Below, piece by piece: positions 16,521-27,188 of a DNA stretch of 64,000 bases (position 1 is its first letter; each line of letters starts with the position of its first letter). A program made the position numbers and the translations under genes. The stretch is from Palsa-883 sp963847615 (GTDB lineage Bacteria; Pseudomonadota; Alphaproteobacteria; Acetobacterales; Acetobacteraceae): assembly GCA_963847615.1 (NCBI GenBank), contig CAWKAN010000026.1, forward strand, positions 62,001 to 126,000, given 5' to 3'. A model generated the notes under the pieces. The model saw only the letters and a program-made list of their open reading frames with translations, searched no databases and was not told the origin of the DNA.

Positions 16521-18867
16521 ATGCCCGGCAAGCCCGCAAACACCGGCATCGGCGCCCCGGTGCGCCGCCGTGAGGACCGCCGCCTGCTGACCGGCGGCGG
16601 GCGCTACAGCGACGACCTGAACCTGCCCGGCCAGGCCTATGCGGTGATGCTGCGCTCGCCGCACGCCCACGCGCTGATCCGCGCCATCGATACCGCAGCG
16701 GCAAGCGCCGCCCCCGGCGTGCTCGCCGTGCTCACCGGGGCCGAGCTGCGCGCCGACGGGCTGCACCCCATTCCGCACGCGGTCTGGTCCAACCACCCGG
16801 CCGAGATCGCGCTGCCCGACCGCGCCGGCGCCACCACCTACGCGCCGCCGCACCACTGCATGGCGATCGAGGCCGCGCACCAGGTCGGCGACATCGTTGC
16901 CGTCGTCGTCGCCAGCAGCCTCGCCGCCGCCCGCGATGGCGCCGAACGCGTGGCGGTGGACTACCAGCCGCTGCCCGCGGTGACCCGCGCGCTGGCCGCC
17001 GCCGCGCCGGGCGCGCCACTGGCGCACGCCGATGCGCCGGGCAATCTCTGCGTCGACTCCGCCGTCGGCGACGAAGCCGCCACCGACGCCGCCTTCGCCC
17101 GCGCCGCGCACGTCGTGCGGCTCGACACCTGGGTGCAGCGCGTCGTCGGCGTGCCGATGGAACCGCGCGCCGCGATCGGCGTGCATGACCGCGACAGCGG
17201 CAAATACACGTTGCACGCCGGCGCCGGCGGCGCCGTGCGGCCGCGCAACGACCTCGCCGCCGTGCTCGGCGTGCCGCAGGCCGATGTGCGCATGGTGATG
17301 CACGACGTCGGCGGCAATTTCGGCACCCGCGGCGCGTTCAACCCGGAATTCGCCCTGGTGGTCTGGGCCGCGCGCCGCGTCGGCCGCCCGGTGAAGTGGA
17401 CCGGCACGCGCAGCGAGGCGTTCCTGAGCGACTACCAGGCGCGCGACCTGAGCGCCACCGCGGAACTCGCGCTCGCCGCCGACGGAACGTTCCTGGCGAT
17501 GCGCGGGTCGAACCTGGTGAACATCGGCGCCTATCCGGTGGGCTTCAGCCCACTGCAGAAGGGCGTGGCGATCGCCTCAAGCATCTACCACGTGCCAACG
17601 GTGCATTTCCGCGCCCGCGCCGCGCTGACCAATACGGCCCCGACCCGACCCTATCGCAGCGCCGGCCGCCCCGAGGTGATGTTCGTGATGGAGCGGCTGA
17701 TCGACCTCGCCGCGCGCCAATCCGGCCTCGACCGCATCGCGCTGCGCCGGCGCAACCTGATCCCGGAAACCGCGATGCCGTACCGCAACCCGTTCGGCAT
17801 GGTCTACGACAGCGGCGCCTACCACACGGTGATGGAGCGCGCGCTGACGTTAGGCGACTGGAACGGTTTCCCCGCCCGCCGCGCCGCGGCCAGGACACGC
17901 GGCCAGCTGCCGCGGCATCGGCGTCGCCAACTACGTGGACACCGCCACCGGCGTGCCGCGCGAGCGCGCCGAGATGACCGTCAAACCCGAAGGCGTGGTG
18001 GAGCTGGTCATCGGCACCGGCTCGCAGGGCCAGGGCCACGAGACCAGCTTCGCCCAGCTCGTCACCGAATGGCTCGGCGTGCCCAACGACAGCGTGCGCC
18101 TGGTGACCGGCGACACCGACCGGGTGAAATGGGGCGGCGGCGCGCATTCCGGCCGCGCGCTGCGCCTCGGCAGCATCGTCATGCACAACGCCGCGCGCGA
18201 GATCATTGCCAAGGCGACGCGCATCGCCGCCCATGTGCTGAAGGCCGATCCCGCTGACCTGGCCTTCGCCGACGGCGCATTCGGCCTCCCCGGCACCGAC
18301 CACGGCATCGCCCTGTTCGAGGTCGCCGCCGCGGCGTTCGCGCGCAACGACCTGCCGGACGAGCTGCGCGGCCCGCTCGGCGCCATCAGCGACGAAACCA
18401 TCCCCGACGCCAGCTTCCCCTATGGCACCCATGTCTGCGAGGTCGAGGTCGATCCCGACACCGGCGTGGTGCGGATCGCCAACTACGTCGCGGTGGACGA
18501 TGTCGGCCGCGCGGTGAACCCGATGATCGTGCACGGCCAGGTGCATGGCGGCATCGCCCAGGGCGTCGGCCAGGCGCTGTGGGAACAATGCGTCTACGAT
18601 CCGGCCGACGGCCAGTTGCTGACCGGCTCGTTCATGGACTACGCGATGCCGCGCGCCGACCTGCTGCCGTCCTTCGTCACCGAAATGAGCGAGGTGCCCT
18701 CGCCCACCCATCCGCTCGGCATCCGCCCGGCCGGGGAGGGCGGCACGACCCCGGCGCTGGCCGTCGTGGTCAACGCCGTGGTCGATGCGCTGGCCGAGTT
18801 CGGCGTGACGCATATCGAGATGCCGGTGACGCCGGAGCGCGTCTGGCGCGCGATCCGCGGCACGTAG
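16521..18867 (+). pseudogene. Xanthine dehydrogenase-family molybdopterin-binding subunit, frameshifted
   Basis: Large subunit of a molybdenum hydroxylase, the aldehyde oxidase/CO dehydrogenase large-chain family. The N-terminal part (GIGAPVRRREDRRLLTGGGR, HDVGGNFGTRGAFN, TRPYRSAGRPEV) is in one frame to about 17911. The C-terminal half (GTGSQGQGHETSFAQ, HPLGIRPAGEGGTTPALA) is one frame over. Skipping one C in CAGCTGCCGCGGC near 17912 restores RGIGVANYVDTATGVPRER. Combined length is about 782 aa, normal. GGGAGGG precedes the ATG at 16521. No FAD or 2Fe-2S subunit is adjacent. PYRSAGRPE replaces the AYXCSFR loop of true CO dehydrogenase. Confidence 0.85.
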
Positions 18868-18887
18868 GCGGCGGCACCTCCACCTCT

Positions 18888-18985
18888 CCCGCTCTTCGCG
18901 GGCTTGGGCCGCGAAGCGGACCAAGGTCGGCGCGCGCAGCGACGACGGGTGAGGGTGTGCGTGCGCACCCCGACCCTTACCCGCC
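18888..18985. repeat. Interspersed hairpin repeat, copy A
   Basis: CTTCGCGGGCTTGGGCCGCG-AAG is followed by CGGACCAAGGTCGGCGCGCG and a GGGTGAGGGTGTGCGTGCGC-type stretch. The same string with small changes recurs at 47878-48030. Each begins with a CTTCGCGG...CCGCGAAG hairpin. It lies after the molybdenum hydroxylase stop and before gor. Confidence 0.7.
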
Positions 18986-19099
18986 TCGCCACCCACCGCG
19001 CCCCCACCCGCCAAGCGCCGGCAAACCCGTCGCTCGCGACAGTTCCCGCAGCCCGCCACAAGCCCTAAACTGCGCGCCCGAAACCCGGAGACACCTGGC

Positions 19100-20467
19100 A
19101 TGGACTTCGACCTGTTCGTGATCGGCGGCGGCTCGGCCGGGGTGCGCTGCGGGCGCATCGCCGCCGGCCATGGCGCGCGCGTCGGCGTCGCCGAGGAACG
19201 CTTCTGGGGCGGCACCTGCGTCAACGTCGGCTGCGTGCCGAAGAAGCTGCTGGTGCAGGCTGGCGAGTACGGCGGCTGGGCGGACGACGCCGCCGGCTTC
19301 GGCTGGACGATCACCAAGGGCCCGCACGACTGGGAGAAGCTGATCGCCGCGAAGGACCAGGAGATCGGCCGGCTCAATGCCATCTACCGCCGCCTGCTGG
19401 ACAACGCCGGCGCGAAGATCTTCGACGCCCGCGCGGTGTTCCTCGATCCGCACACGCTCGATGTCGGCGGGCAGCGCATCACCGCGGAGCGCATCGTCGT
19501 CGCCACCGGCGGCCATCCGACCCGCGTCGGCTTCCCCGGCAGCGAGCACGCCATCATCTCCGACGATGCGTTCTACCTGCCCGCCATGCCGCGCCGCGTC
19601 GCGGTGCTCGGCTCGGGCTACATCGCGGTGGAATTCGCCGGCATCTTCGCCGCACTCGGCGCCCAGGTGGACCTGGTCTACCGCCAGCCCTGGCCGTTGC
19701 GCGGCTTCGACCAGGACATCCGCGAGGCGCTGGCCGAGGCGCTGGCCGCCCAGGGCATCACGCTGCATCCCGGCTGCACGCCGCATGCGCTGGAGCCGGA
19801 CGGCGAGGCGAAGATCCTGACCCTCAGCGACGGCACCGCCATCACCACCGACCTGGTGCTGAGCGCGCTGGGGCGGACGCCCGCCACCGCCGGGCTTGGC
19901 CTCGATCGCGCCGGCGTCGCCACCAGCGCCAACGGCGCGGTGACGGTGGACGCGCAGCTGCGCACCAGCCAGCCGCACATCTACGCCATGGGCGACGTCA
20001 CCGACCGGCTCAACCTGACGCCGGTCGCCACCGCCGAGGGCCACGCGCTCGCCAACTCGCTGTTCGGCAGGCAACCGCGCGCGATCTCTTTGCGGAACGT
20101 TCCGACTGCGGTGTTCTCGACCCCGCCGATCGCCACCGTCGGGCTGACCGAGGCGCAGGCCGCCGCGCACGGCCCGGTCGATGTCTATCTCAGCCGGTTC
20201 ACCCCGATGCGCCACACGCTGTCGGGCCGCGGCCGCAAGAGCGTGATGAAGCTGGTGGTGGACCAGGCGACGCAGAAGGTGCTCGGCGCGCACATGCTGG
20301 GCGAGGACGCGCCGGAGATCATGCAGGGCCTCGCCATCGCCATCGTGATGGGGGCGACCAAGGCCGATTTCGACCGCACCATCGGCATCCATCCGACCGC
20401 GGCCGAGGAATTCGTCACGCTGCGCACCCGCACCCGGGTCGCCGGCGTGGCCGCAGCCGCCGAATAG
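19100..20467 (+). CDS. gor: Glutathione-disulfide reductase
   Basis: NADPH-dependent flavoenzyme that regenerates reduced glutathione in the cytoplasm. FAD-binding VIGGGSAGVRCGRIAAGHGA at the N-terminus, redox-active disulfide Cys40/Cys45 in GGTCVNVGCVPKK, NAD(P)-binding VLGSGYIAVEFAGIFAALGA, second FAD motif HIYAMGDVTDR and the C-terminal catalytic HPTAAEEF. 455 aa, normal. The clear ATG at 19100 follows an ACCCGGAGA site. Monocistronic by spacing. Confidence 0.94.
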   Translation: MDFDLFVIGGGSAGVRCGRIAAGHGARVGVAEERFWGGTCVNVGCVPKKLLVQAGEYGGWADDAAGFGWTITKGPHDWEKLIAAKDQEIGRLNAIYRRLLDNAGAKIFDARAVFLDPHTLDVGGQRITAERIVVATGGHPTRVGFPGSEHAIISDDAFYLPAMPRRVAVLGSGYIAVEFAGIFAALGAQVDLVYRQPWPLRGFDQDIREALAEALAAQGITLHPGCTPHALEPDGEAKILTLSDGTAITTDLVLSALGRTPATAGLGLDRAGVATSANGAVTVDAQLRTSQPHIYAMGDVTDRLNLTPVATAEGHALANSLFGRQPRAISLRNVPTAVFSTPPIATVGLTEAQAAAHGPVDVYLSRFTPMRHTLSGRGRKSVMKLVVDQATQKVLGAHMLGEDAPEIMQGLAIAIVMGATKADFDRTIGIHPTAAEEFVTLRTRTRVAGVAAAAE

Positions 20468-20633
20468 ACCTGGGCGATCCCGACCGCCTCGCCGCGCCAG
20501 CAAACCCCGCCCAGCGCGCCCGGCGCAATACGCCCCGACAACGGACCCGGCCCAGCGCCCCCAGCTCGGCACGCCCGAACTCATACCAACGGCGCTAATT
20601 GCTGACCGTTCGGCCCGTGTCGGGCCGCAGGTA

Positions 20634-21956
20634 TCAGCGCACCCCGGGCAGGCCGCGGCCGCGCGTCACCGCCTGCTCGCCGAACCGGGCACGCAACGTG
20701 TCGATCGCCGCCTGCGCCGCGGCCAGGCGCGGCGTGTCGGGGTCGGCCAGGTCGCCGCGATCGGCCTCGGCGCGCGGCACCAGCGCGCTGGCGCCGATGC
20801 CGATCAGGCGGAACGCCGCCCCCGTCGCCTCGCGCGCCAGCAGGGTGCGGGCGGCGGCGAACAGCCGGTCGGGCAGCACGGTGGGGGTGGCCAGCCGCTG
20901 CGCGCGCGTGCGCAGCGCGAAATCGGCGGTCTTGAGTTTCAGCACCACCCCGGCGGCGGCGAACTCCGCCTCGCGCAGCCGCCGGCCAAGCTTTTCCGCC
21001 AGGTGCCAGAGCGGGCGTTCCAGATCCTCGATCCGCGTCAGGTCGCGGTCGAAGGTCGTTTCGGCGCTGATCGATTTCGTCACGCGCGTCGGATCGACCG
21101 GGCGAGCATCCTCGCCGCGGGCCCGCCCGACCAGCGCCGGCCCGTCGTCGCCCAGCCGGCGCAGCGCCTCCGGCTCGCTCAGCGCCTGCAGCTGGCCGAG
21201 CCGGGTGATGCCCTGGCCCGCCAGCCGGCGCGCCAGCGCCGGGCCGACGCCGGGCAGCAATCCCACCGGCTCCGGCGCCAGCAGCGCGGCGGCCTCGCCC
21301 GCGCCGATCACCGCGAAGCCGCGCGGCTTGTTGCGCTCGACGGCGATCTTGGCGAGCAGCCGGTTCGCCGCCAGGCCGATCGAGACGGTGACGCCGACGC
21401 TGCGTTCGACCTCGAGGGCGAAGCGGGCCAGCACGGCAGCCGGCGGCGCGCCATGCAGCGCCTCGGTGCCGGCGAGATCGAGCACCGCCTCGTCGATCGA
21501 CAACGGCTGCACCAGCGGCGTCAGCCGCTCCATCAGCGCGCGGATCTGGCGGGAGGCGGCGAGGTATTTGGCGAAATCGGGGCGGATCACCACGGCGTCC
21601 GGGCAGGCCTGCAGCGCCTTGAACATCGGCATCGCGCTGCGCACGCCGGACAGCCGCGCGACATAGCAGGCGGCACTGACCACGCCGCGCGTGCCGCCGC
21701 CGACGATCACCGGCCGGGTCGCCAGCTCCGGCCGGTCGCGCTTCTCCACGCTGGCATAGAACGCGTCGCAATCGACATGCGCGATGCTGAGCGCCAGCAA
21801 CTCGGGGTGCGAAACGATCCGCCCGCCGCCGCACCGCGCGCAGCGAACCACCGACAACCGACCGCTGACCACGGTGCCGCAGTCGCGGCACAGCGCCGGC
21901 GCGGCACCGTCCGCTGCCCGGGTCGGCCCGCCCTGCCCGCTCGATCGAGGCACCAT
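20634..21956 (-). CDS. dinB: DNA polymerase IV (Y-family) with N-terminal zinc-ribbon-like motif
   Basis: Error-prone translesion polymerase. Catalytic acidic residues lie in AHVDCDAFYASVEKRD and PLSIDEAVLDL; helix-hairpin-helix motifs follow at GLLPGVGPALARRLAGQG. Before the palm domain is ALCRDCGTVVS...RCARCGGGRIV, a CxxC...CxxC pair seen in an alphaproteobacterial DinB subgroup. The start MVPRSSGQGG at 21954-21956 keeps this motif; the frame continues upstream into a palindromic repeat and is probably not translated there. 440 aa. Confidence 0.9.
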   Translation of the reverse strand: MVPRSSGQGGPTRAADGAAPALCRDCGTVVSGRLSVVRCARCGGGRIVSHPELLALSIAHVDCDAFYASVEKRDRPELATRPVIVGGGTRGVVSAACYVARLSGVRSAMPMFKALQACPDAVVIRPDFAKYLAASRQIRALMERLTPLVQPLSIDEAVLDLAGTEALHGAPPAAVLARFALEVERSVGVTVSIGLAANRLLAKIAVERNKPRGFAVIGAGEAAALLAPEPVGLLPGVGPALARRLAGQGITRLGQLQALSEPEALRRLGDDGPALVGRARGEDARPVDPTRVTKSISAETTFDRDLTRIEDLERPLWHLAEKLGRRLREAEFAAAGVVLKLKTADFALRTRAQRLATPTVLPDRLFAAARTLLAREATGAAFRLIGIGASALVPRAEADRGDLADPDTPRLAAAQAAIDTLRARFGEQAVTRGRGLPGVR

Positions 21957-22019
21957 CGCCACCGCCGTTCCACCCAACTCCGCATGGTAGCGCAGCGCCT
22001 CGCCCCAGCGCACGCGGCA

Positions 22020-22320
22020 CGGGCGAACCGAGCAAGGCTGGGGCTTCGCCCCAGACCCCACCAAGGGGCGCTGCCCCTTGGATCCCCGCCAAGGGCGGAG
22101 CCCTTGGAACCCTTCACTGGGAGTGTGGGGAGGGGAAGGGGGCGGGGGGCGAGGCGAAGGGGCGCCGTCCGGCGCCCCTTCGCCTCGCCCCCCGCCCCCT
22201 TCCCCTCCCCACACTCCCAGTCATGGAGTCCAGAGGCCGCTGCCTCTGGTGGGGGGTCCAGGGGGGCAAAGCCCCCTGGCGGGGTTCGGGGCGGAGCCCC
22301 GGCCTTGCTTGGTTCACCGG
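22020..22320. repeat. Composite palindromic repeat, copy 4
   Basis: Full-length copy. Ends pair as GAACCGAGCAAGGC with GCCTTGCTTGGTTC (one mismatch). Left modules GGGGCTTCGCCCC, GGGGCGCTGCCCC and AAGGGCGGAGCCCTT, then CACTGGGAGTGTGGGGAGGG. The centre stem is GGCGAAGGGGCGCC-GTCC-GGCGCCCCTTCGCC. Right modules mirror the left. Its right terminus contains the stop codon of the GH15 gene at 22314-22316. Confidence 0.88.
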
Positions 22321-24131
22321 TGCCGCGTGCGCCGGGGCGATCGGACGGCGCGGCGGTGCGCCGTGTCGCCGATGCCGGTCAGGTTATGCGCCGCATTGAC
22401 CAGGGCGAGGTGGGAGAAGGCCTGCGGAAAATTGCCCAATTGGCGCCGGGCGACCGGGTCGTATTCCTCCGCCAGCAGCCCGACATCGTTGCGCAGCGAC
22501 AGCAGGCGCTCGAACAGCGCGCGCGCCTCGTCGTGCCGGCCTTGCAACGTGTAGGTATCGACCAGCCAGAAGCTGCACGCCAGGAACGCGCCCTCGCCGG
22601 CCGGCAGGCCGTCGCTACCCGTTCCGGTGTCGTAGCGCAGCACCAGCCCGTCATGCACCAGCTCGCGCTCGATCGCCGCCACGGTGCCGCGCACCCGCGG
22701 ATCGTCCGGCGGCAGGAACCCCACCAGCGGGATCAGCAGCAGGCTGGCATCGAGCGCGGTGGCGCCATAGGACTGCACGAAGCTGTTGCGCGCGCCGTCG
22801 AAGCCGCGCTCGCACACCTGCTGGTGGATCGCGTCGCGCATGCCGCGCCAGCGGTCCAGCGGCGCCTCCAGCCCGAATTCCTCGGCCGAGCGCACCGCGC
22901 GGTCGAACGCCACCCAGGCCATGACCTTCGAATGGGTGAAGTGCTTGCGCCCGCCGCGGACCTCCCAGATGCCGTCGTCCGGCTGCTCCCAGATCGTCGC
23001 GAGATGCTCGATCAACGCGTATTCCAGGTCCCAGCTCGGCCCGTCGCCCGGCAGCCCGGCCTGCCGGGCGACATAGAGCGCGTCCAGCACTTCACCGTAG
23101 ACGTCGAGCTGGACCTGCCCGGCCGCCGCGTTGCCGATGCGCACGGGGGCCGAGCCCGCGTAGCCGGGCAGCCAGGGCACCTCGTATTCCGTCAGCCGGC
23201 GCTCGCCCGCGACGCCGTACATGATCTGCAGCTCCGCCGGATCGCCGGCAACGGCGCGCAGCAGCCAGCCGCGCCAGGCCGCCGCCTCGTCCAGGAAGCC
23301 GGCGCCGATCAGCGCGTACAGCGTGAAGGTGGCGTCGCGCAGCCAGCAGAACCGGTAGTCCCAGTTGCGCGGCCCGCCAAGCCGTTCCGGCAACGAGGTG
23401 GTGGTGGCGGCGACGATCCCGCCGGTCTCGCGATGCGCCAGCGCCTTCAGGGTCAACAGCGATCGCAGCACCGCGCCGGACCATTGCCCCACCGGCTTGA
23501 AGGCGGTCGCCCACTCCGCCCAGAAGGCTTCCACCTGGGCCAGCGCCTGCACGGCGTCCAGCGGCGGCGCGACCGGACGATAGGATGGTGTCCAGCTCAG
23601 CGTGAAGGCGATGTCCTGCCCGGCCGTGACCAGGAAGGCGCCGACGGTGCGCATGTCCTCGCCGCGCAGCGGCACCGTCGTGTCGAGCAGAAGGCGGTCC
23701 GGTCCGGCAATGAATTGCCGCCGCCCATCGTCCTGCCGCGACACCCAGGGCACGATGGACCCGTAGTCGAAACGGACGACCAGCTCGGTGTGCATGGCGA
23801 CCGTCCCGCGCAGCCCCCTGACCAGGCGCACCACGTCCGATATGCCCTCGCGCCGCGTCATGAAGTCGATGACGCAGACGGCGCCTGCGGCGGTTTCGAA
23901 GGTGGTTTCCAGGATCAGCGTGTCGCCGCGATAGCCCCGCGTGACGCGCGCATCGGCCGCCACCGGCGCGATCAGCCAGCGCCCGTGGCGCGCATCGCCG
24001 AGCAGGGCGGCGAAGCAGGCGGCACTGTCGAACCGCGGCAGCCCCAGCCAGTCCATCGAGCCGTCGCGCCCGACCAGCGCCGTGGTCTCGCAATTGCCGA
24101 TGACGGCATAGTCTTCGATGCGGTTCGCCAT
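22314..24131 (-). CDS. Glycoside hydrolase family 15 protein (glucoamylase/trehalase-like)
   Basis: 605 aa. The N-terminal domain MANRIEDYAVIGNCETTALV then GSMDWLGLPRFDS and the catalytic (alpha/alpha)6 barrel with RNWDYRFCWLRDATFTLYAL are typical of the bacterial GH15 group that includes trehalases and glucoamylase-like enzymes. The general acid/base region appears as LLAEEYDPVARRQLGNFPQA, where family members have a Glu pair before the substrate. No signal peptide, so cytoplasmic; substrate not resolved. The last codons run into the terminus of repeat copy 4. Confidence 0.88.
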   Translation of the reverse strand: MANRIEDYAVIGNCETTALVGRDGSMDWLGLPRFDSAACFAALLGDARHGRWLIAPVAADARVTRGYRGDTLILETTFETAAGAVCVIDFMTRREGISDVVRLVRGLRGTVAMHTELVVRFDYGSIVPWVSRQDDGRRQFIAGPDRLLLDTTVPLRGEDMRTVGAFLVTAGQDIAFTLSWTPSYRPVAPPLDAVQALAQVEAFWAEWATAFKPVGQWSGAVLRSLLTLKALAHRETGGIVAATTTSLPERLGGPRNWDYRFCWLRDATFTLYALIGAGFLDEAAAWRGWLLRAVAGDPAELQIMYGVAGERRLTEYEVPWLPGYAGSAPVRIGNAAAGQVQLDVYGEVLDALYVARQAGLPGDGPSWDLEYALIEHLATIWEQPDDGIWEVRGGRKHFTHSKVMAWVAFDRAVRSAEEFGLEAPLDRWRGMRDAIHQQVCERGFDGARNSFVQSYGATALDASLLLIPLVGFLPPDDPRVRGTVAAIERELVHDGLVLRYDTGTGSDGLPAGEGAFLACSFWLVDTYTLQGRHDEARALFERLLSLRNDVGLLAEEYDPVARRQLGNFPQAFSHLALVNAAHNLTGIGDTAHRRAVRSPRRTRHR

Positions 24132-24198
24132 GATACGCCTCCAGGTTGGCTCGACGCGCGGCGACGCTACCGGCGCTTCGGCGGAGGGTTGGGCGGGC

Positions 24199-25057
24199 TC
24201 ATCCCCCGGGCGCGAAACCTGGATACAATGTCATGCCGCCGTTGACAAACAGCGTGGTGCCGACCACATAATCGGCGTGATCCGACGCGAGCCACACCGC
24301 CGCGCGCGCTATGTCCTCGGGCTCGCCGATGCGACCGTGCGGCACCAGCTGCATCAGCCGGTCATAGGCTTCCGGGGTCTGCCATGCCGCCGTGTTGATC
24401 GGCGTTCGGATGGCGCCGGGCGCGATGCCATTGACGCGGATGCGCTGTGGCGCGACCTCCTGCGCCAGGCTTTTCATCAACATCTGGATGCCGCCCTTGG
24501 ACGCGGCATAGTTGGCGTGGCCGGCCCAGGGAATTTGCTGGTGAACCGAGCTCATGCAGATGATCTTGCCGGCGGCGCGCGATACGGTCGGAACGATCCC
24601 GCGACGCAGGAATTCGCGGATTGCCTGACGTGCGCACAGAAACTGCCCGGTCAGGTTGACGCCGAGCACGGTGTTCCACTGCTCCAGGGTCATGTCGCGG
24701 AACGCCGCGTCGCGTTGCAGGCCGGCATTGTTGATCAGGATGTCGATGGTGCCGAATTGCTGGACCATGCGCTCGAACATCCGTGTGACCTGGTCCTCGG
24801 ACGCGACGTCGGCCTTGTAGGCGATCGAACTCGGCGCCGAATTGGCGAATTTCCTCCACCACCGCGTTCGCGGCGTCGTCGCCATCGACGTAGTTCACGA
24901 CCACGTCGGCGCCGGCCTGCCCCAAGGCAATCGCAACGGCCCGGCCGATGCCGGAATTGGCGCCGGTGACCAGTGCCCTTTGCCCGACCAGAACCCGCGG
25001 GACGGCGTACGCGGCTGGCGGTGATTCGAGTATGGGCGATACGGCCGATCGGGCCAT
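24199..25057 (-). pseudogene. SDR-family oxidoreductase (glucose 1-dehydrogenase-like), frameshifted
   Basis: The N-terminal NAD(P)-binding part GQRALVTGANSGIGRAVAIA lies in the frame starting MARSAVSPIL (ATG 25055-25057, preceded by AGGAGG). The rest (DILINNAGLQRDAAF, catalytic Ser in ICMSSVHQQIPW, YxxxK in NYAASKGG, IAPGAIRTPINT) is one frame over. Dropping one T in GCCGAGTTCGATCGCC near 24838 joins FGAE to IAYKADVASED and gives a normal SDR of about 286 aa. Because both halves are well preserved, an assembly error is as likely as real decay. Confidence 0.82.
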
Positions 25058-25555
25058 GGGGGAGCCTCCTGCAATGCGGGCATCGGCACCGGCCGGCGCC
25101 AAGGCACGCGCGAGCGCGCGTGTTTCGCCTATTTGGGGCGGTATCGCGGCGATCGACAGTTCCATGAAGGATATGTAATCAAACCTGGCGACGCCATCGC
25201 GCCGGACCGGCGATTGCCTCGGCCGGTGCGACAGTGACCGCCTGGAGCCCGCGGCATCAACCAAGTCCGCATCAGCCGTGTCCGCGGACGGTCAATCGAA
25301 CCGGACCGATGTCGTCGCGGCGCCGCGCATCAACACGGCGGCTGGCGCGTCCGCCGCCGTGCGTCTCCCGGCGTATTTTTCCGGGCGTATCTTTCCGACA
25401 AAGCAACGCCGGGAACGCGACAGCCCCGCCCGGGTCCGCGACAGCCCGCACCACTTTCCGGCACGGGCATCGCGGCGATCGGATATCGTCGTTGGCGACA
25501 AGGCCGGACCGTGTGCCGACAGCGATGACGCGTCGCGTCCCGCCGCGGCCGCAGA
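25058..25555. other. Intergenic region, no recognisable gene
   Basis: About 500 bases between the SDR start and the end of the next minus-strand gene. It must hold the SDR promoter, and the SDR's AGGAGG site is at its edge. Open frames cross it on both strands, but none has a ribosome site or a recognisable protein pattern. No repeat, RNA or terminator was found by eye. Confidence 0.4.
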
Positions 25556-26215
25556 TCAGCTTCGCGGCGTGCCGGTCGTCACGATCTCCTGCGGCGGATC
25601 GCTCACGGTCCACAGCTGCGGGCCGCGCGGTTGTGCCGCCGCCGGCGCCGCGGGCCGTGGCGCGCGCACGGCCTGCATCACGCTACGCGGCGCGGCCGCG
25701 CCCAGCGAACCGCAGGCGTCGCCGCTGCGGCTCATCGTCACCTGCGGCTTCGCCCCAGGCACCGTGTAGACATAGGTCACCCGCTCGCTGCAGACGCCCG
25801 GACCGCCGGACATGGAGGTGAACACCATCCCGGCCGCAGGCCCGTGCACCGGCAGGCCACCGAAGGCCGCCCGGATCGTCCGATCCATCTGCACCGGCCA
25901 CACCGGCCGGGCAAACGCCGCGTTCATTCCGGTCGTGATGTTATGCAGCAGCATCATGCCGTGCAGCATCATGCCGCGCATGATCGCGTCCTGCCGTGCG
26001 ACCATTTGCAGCATCGGGTCGCCAGCCGGCAATGCCGCCACGGTCATGCCCGCCGGCGCCGCCATCGCATCCGCCCCGGGCAGGATCAGCACGACCGCTC
26101 CCGGCGCAACGGTTATGGTCCGCGCGCCGTCCGGTTGACCCGCCAGGGCGGACCCACCGTAGGCAGCCAAGGGAAGCGCCAGACAGGCGCCGAGCAGCGC
26201 GTTGCGTAACCTCAT
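25556..26215 (-). CDS. Secreted protein of unknown function, Met-rich
   Basis: 219 aa with a signal peptide (MRLRNALLGACLALPLAAYG, then GSALA|GQ). The mature part has a Met/His stretch (MLQMVARQDAIMRGMMLHGM, then MLLHNITTG) that could bind metal, two Cys (PGVCSERV and GDACGSL) and an Ala/Pro-rich tail. No family recognised. Periplasmic location is predicted from the signal peptide only. Confidence 0.65.
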   Translation of the reverse strand: MRLRNALLGACLALPLAAYGGSALAGQPDGARTITVAPGAVVLILPGADAMAAPAGMTVAALPAGDPMLQMVARQDAIMRGMMLHGMMLLHNITTGMNAAFARPVWPVQMDRTIRAAFGGLPVHGPAAGMVFTSMSGGPGVCSERVTYVYTVPGAKPQVTMSRSGDACGSLGAAAPRSVMQAVRAPRPAAPAAAQPRGPQLWTVSDPPQEIVTTGTPRS

Positions 26216-26435
26216 CTTCGTCCCCTTCCATCCGGTGGCGCGACGCGGGCAAGCCTGCGACGCGCCGCTTGTCGTCAGTGCGACCTTGGGGTGAATTTTT
26301 CGTCAGGCACCGCCGCGCCGCCGCGCCCGACCATGCCTCGCCGAGGCGCCCACCGCGCATCAAGCCAGGGGCGGCTGGTCGCCGATACAGACAGCACCTG
26401 TCGCGCCCGGCCGGCCGGAAGCCGCCGGCCGCGCC

Positions 26436-27179
26436 TCAGCCGCGCCTGGCGGCGATCAGGAATTCCTTGTTGCCCTCCGGCCCGGTGATCGGGCTTTCGG
26501 TGATGCCGAGCACGCGCCAGCCAGGCAGCCCCGCCCACCAGGCGCGGACGCGGGCGCACACCGCCGCATGCACCGCGGGGTCGCGCACCACCCCCTTGCG
26601 GCCGACCGCCGCGCGCCCGGCCTCGAATTGCGGCTTGATCAGCGCCACCGCCCAGGCACCCGGCACGCACAGCGCCAGCGCCGCCGGCAGCAGCGTGGCC
26701 AGGCCGATGAAACTCGCGTCGCACACCAGCGCCTCGATCGGCTCCGCGATGGCAGCCGCGTCCAGGTAGCGGGCGTTGGTCCGCTCGTGCACCACCACCC
26801 GCGGGTCGGTGCGCAGCTTCCAGGCAAGCTGGCCATGCCCGACATCCACCGCGTGCACCCGCGCCGCACCATGCGCCAGCAGGACGTCGGTGAACCCGCC
26901 GGTGGAGGCGCCAACGTCCAGGCACACAAGCCCCGCCGGGGACAGGCCGAAATGCCGCAGCGCGTGGTCGAGCTTCAACCCGCCGCGCGACACCCAGGGA
27001 TGATCCTGACCGCGCAGCGCCAACGGCGTGTCGCCCGCCAGCAGGTCGCCCGCCTTGTCGATGCGCCGCTCGCCGCTGAACACCGTACCCGCCAAAATCA
27101 GCGCCTGAGCCCGCGTGCGGCTTTCAGCCAAACCACGCTCCACCAGCAACTGATCCGCCCGGCGCTTGCCACTCATCAT
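26436..27179 (-). CDS. tlyA: TlyA-family rRNA 2'-O-methyltransferase / putative hemolysin
   Basis: N-terminal S4 RNA-binding domain (RADQLLVERGLAESRTRAQA) followed by a FtsJ-like SAM methyltransferase (SRGGLKLDHAL, LDVGASTGGFTDVLL, VDVGHGQLAWKL, VCDASFIGL, IKPQFEAGRAAVGRKGVVRD). The K-D-K type catalytic residues of 2'-O-methyltransferases are visible. Family members methylate 16S/23S rRNA; the hemolysin label is historical. 247 aa. Two adjacent ATGs (27179, 27176) are possible. The upstream open frame is only the palindromic repeat. Confidence 0.88.
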   Translation of the reverse strand: MMSGKRRADQLLVERGLAESRTRAQALILAGTVFSGERRIDKAGDLLAGDTPLALRGQDHPWVSRGGLKLDHALRHFGLSPAGLVCLDVGASTGGFTDVLLAHGAARVHAVDVGHGQLAWKLRTDPRVVVHERTNARYLDAAAIAEPIEALVCDASFIGLATLLPAALALCVPGAWAVALIKPQFEAGRAAVGRKGVVRDPAVHAAVCARVRAWWAGLPGWRVLGITESPITGPEGNKEFLIAARRG

Positions 27180-27188
27180 GGCGCACGT

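Noticed and set aside
21003..24245. 1080-codon plus-strand open frame across dinB, a palindromic repeat and the GH15 gene
   Set aside because: It runs antisense through two well-supported genes and a repeat and has no protein signature.
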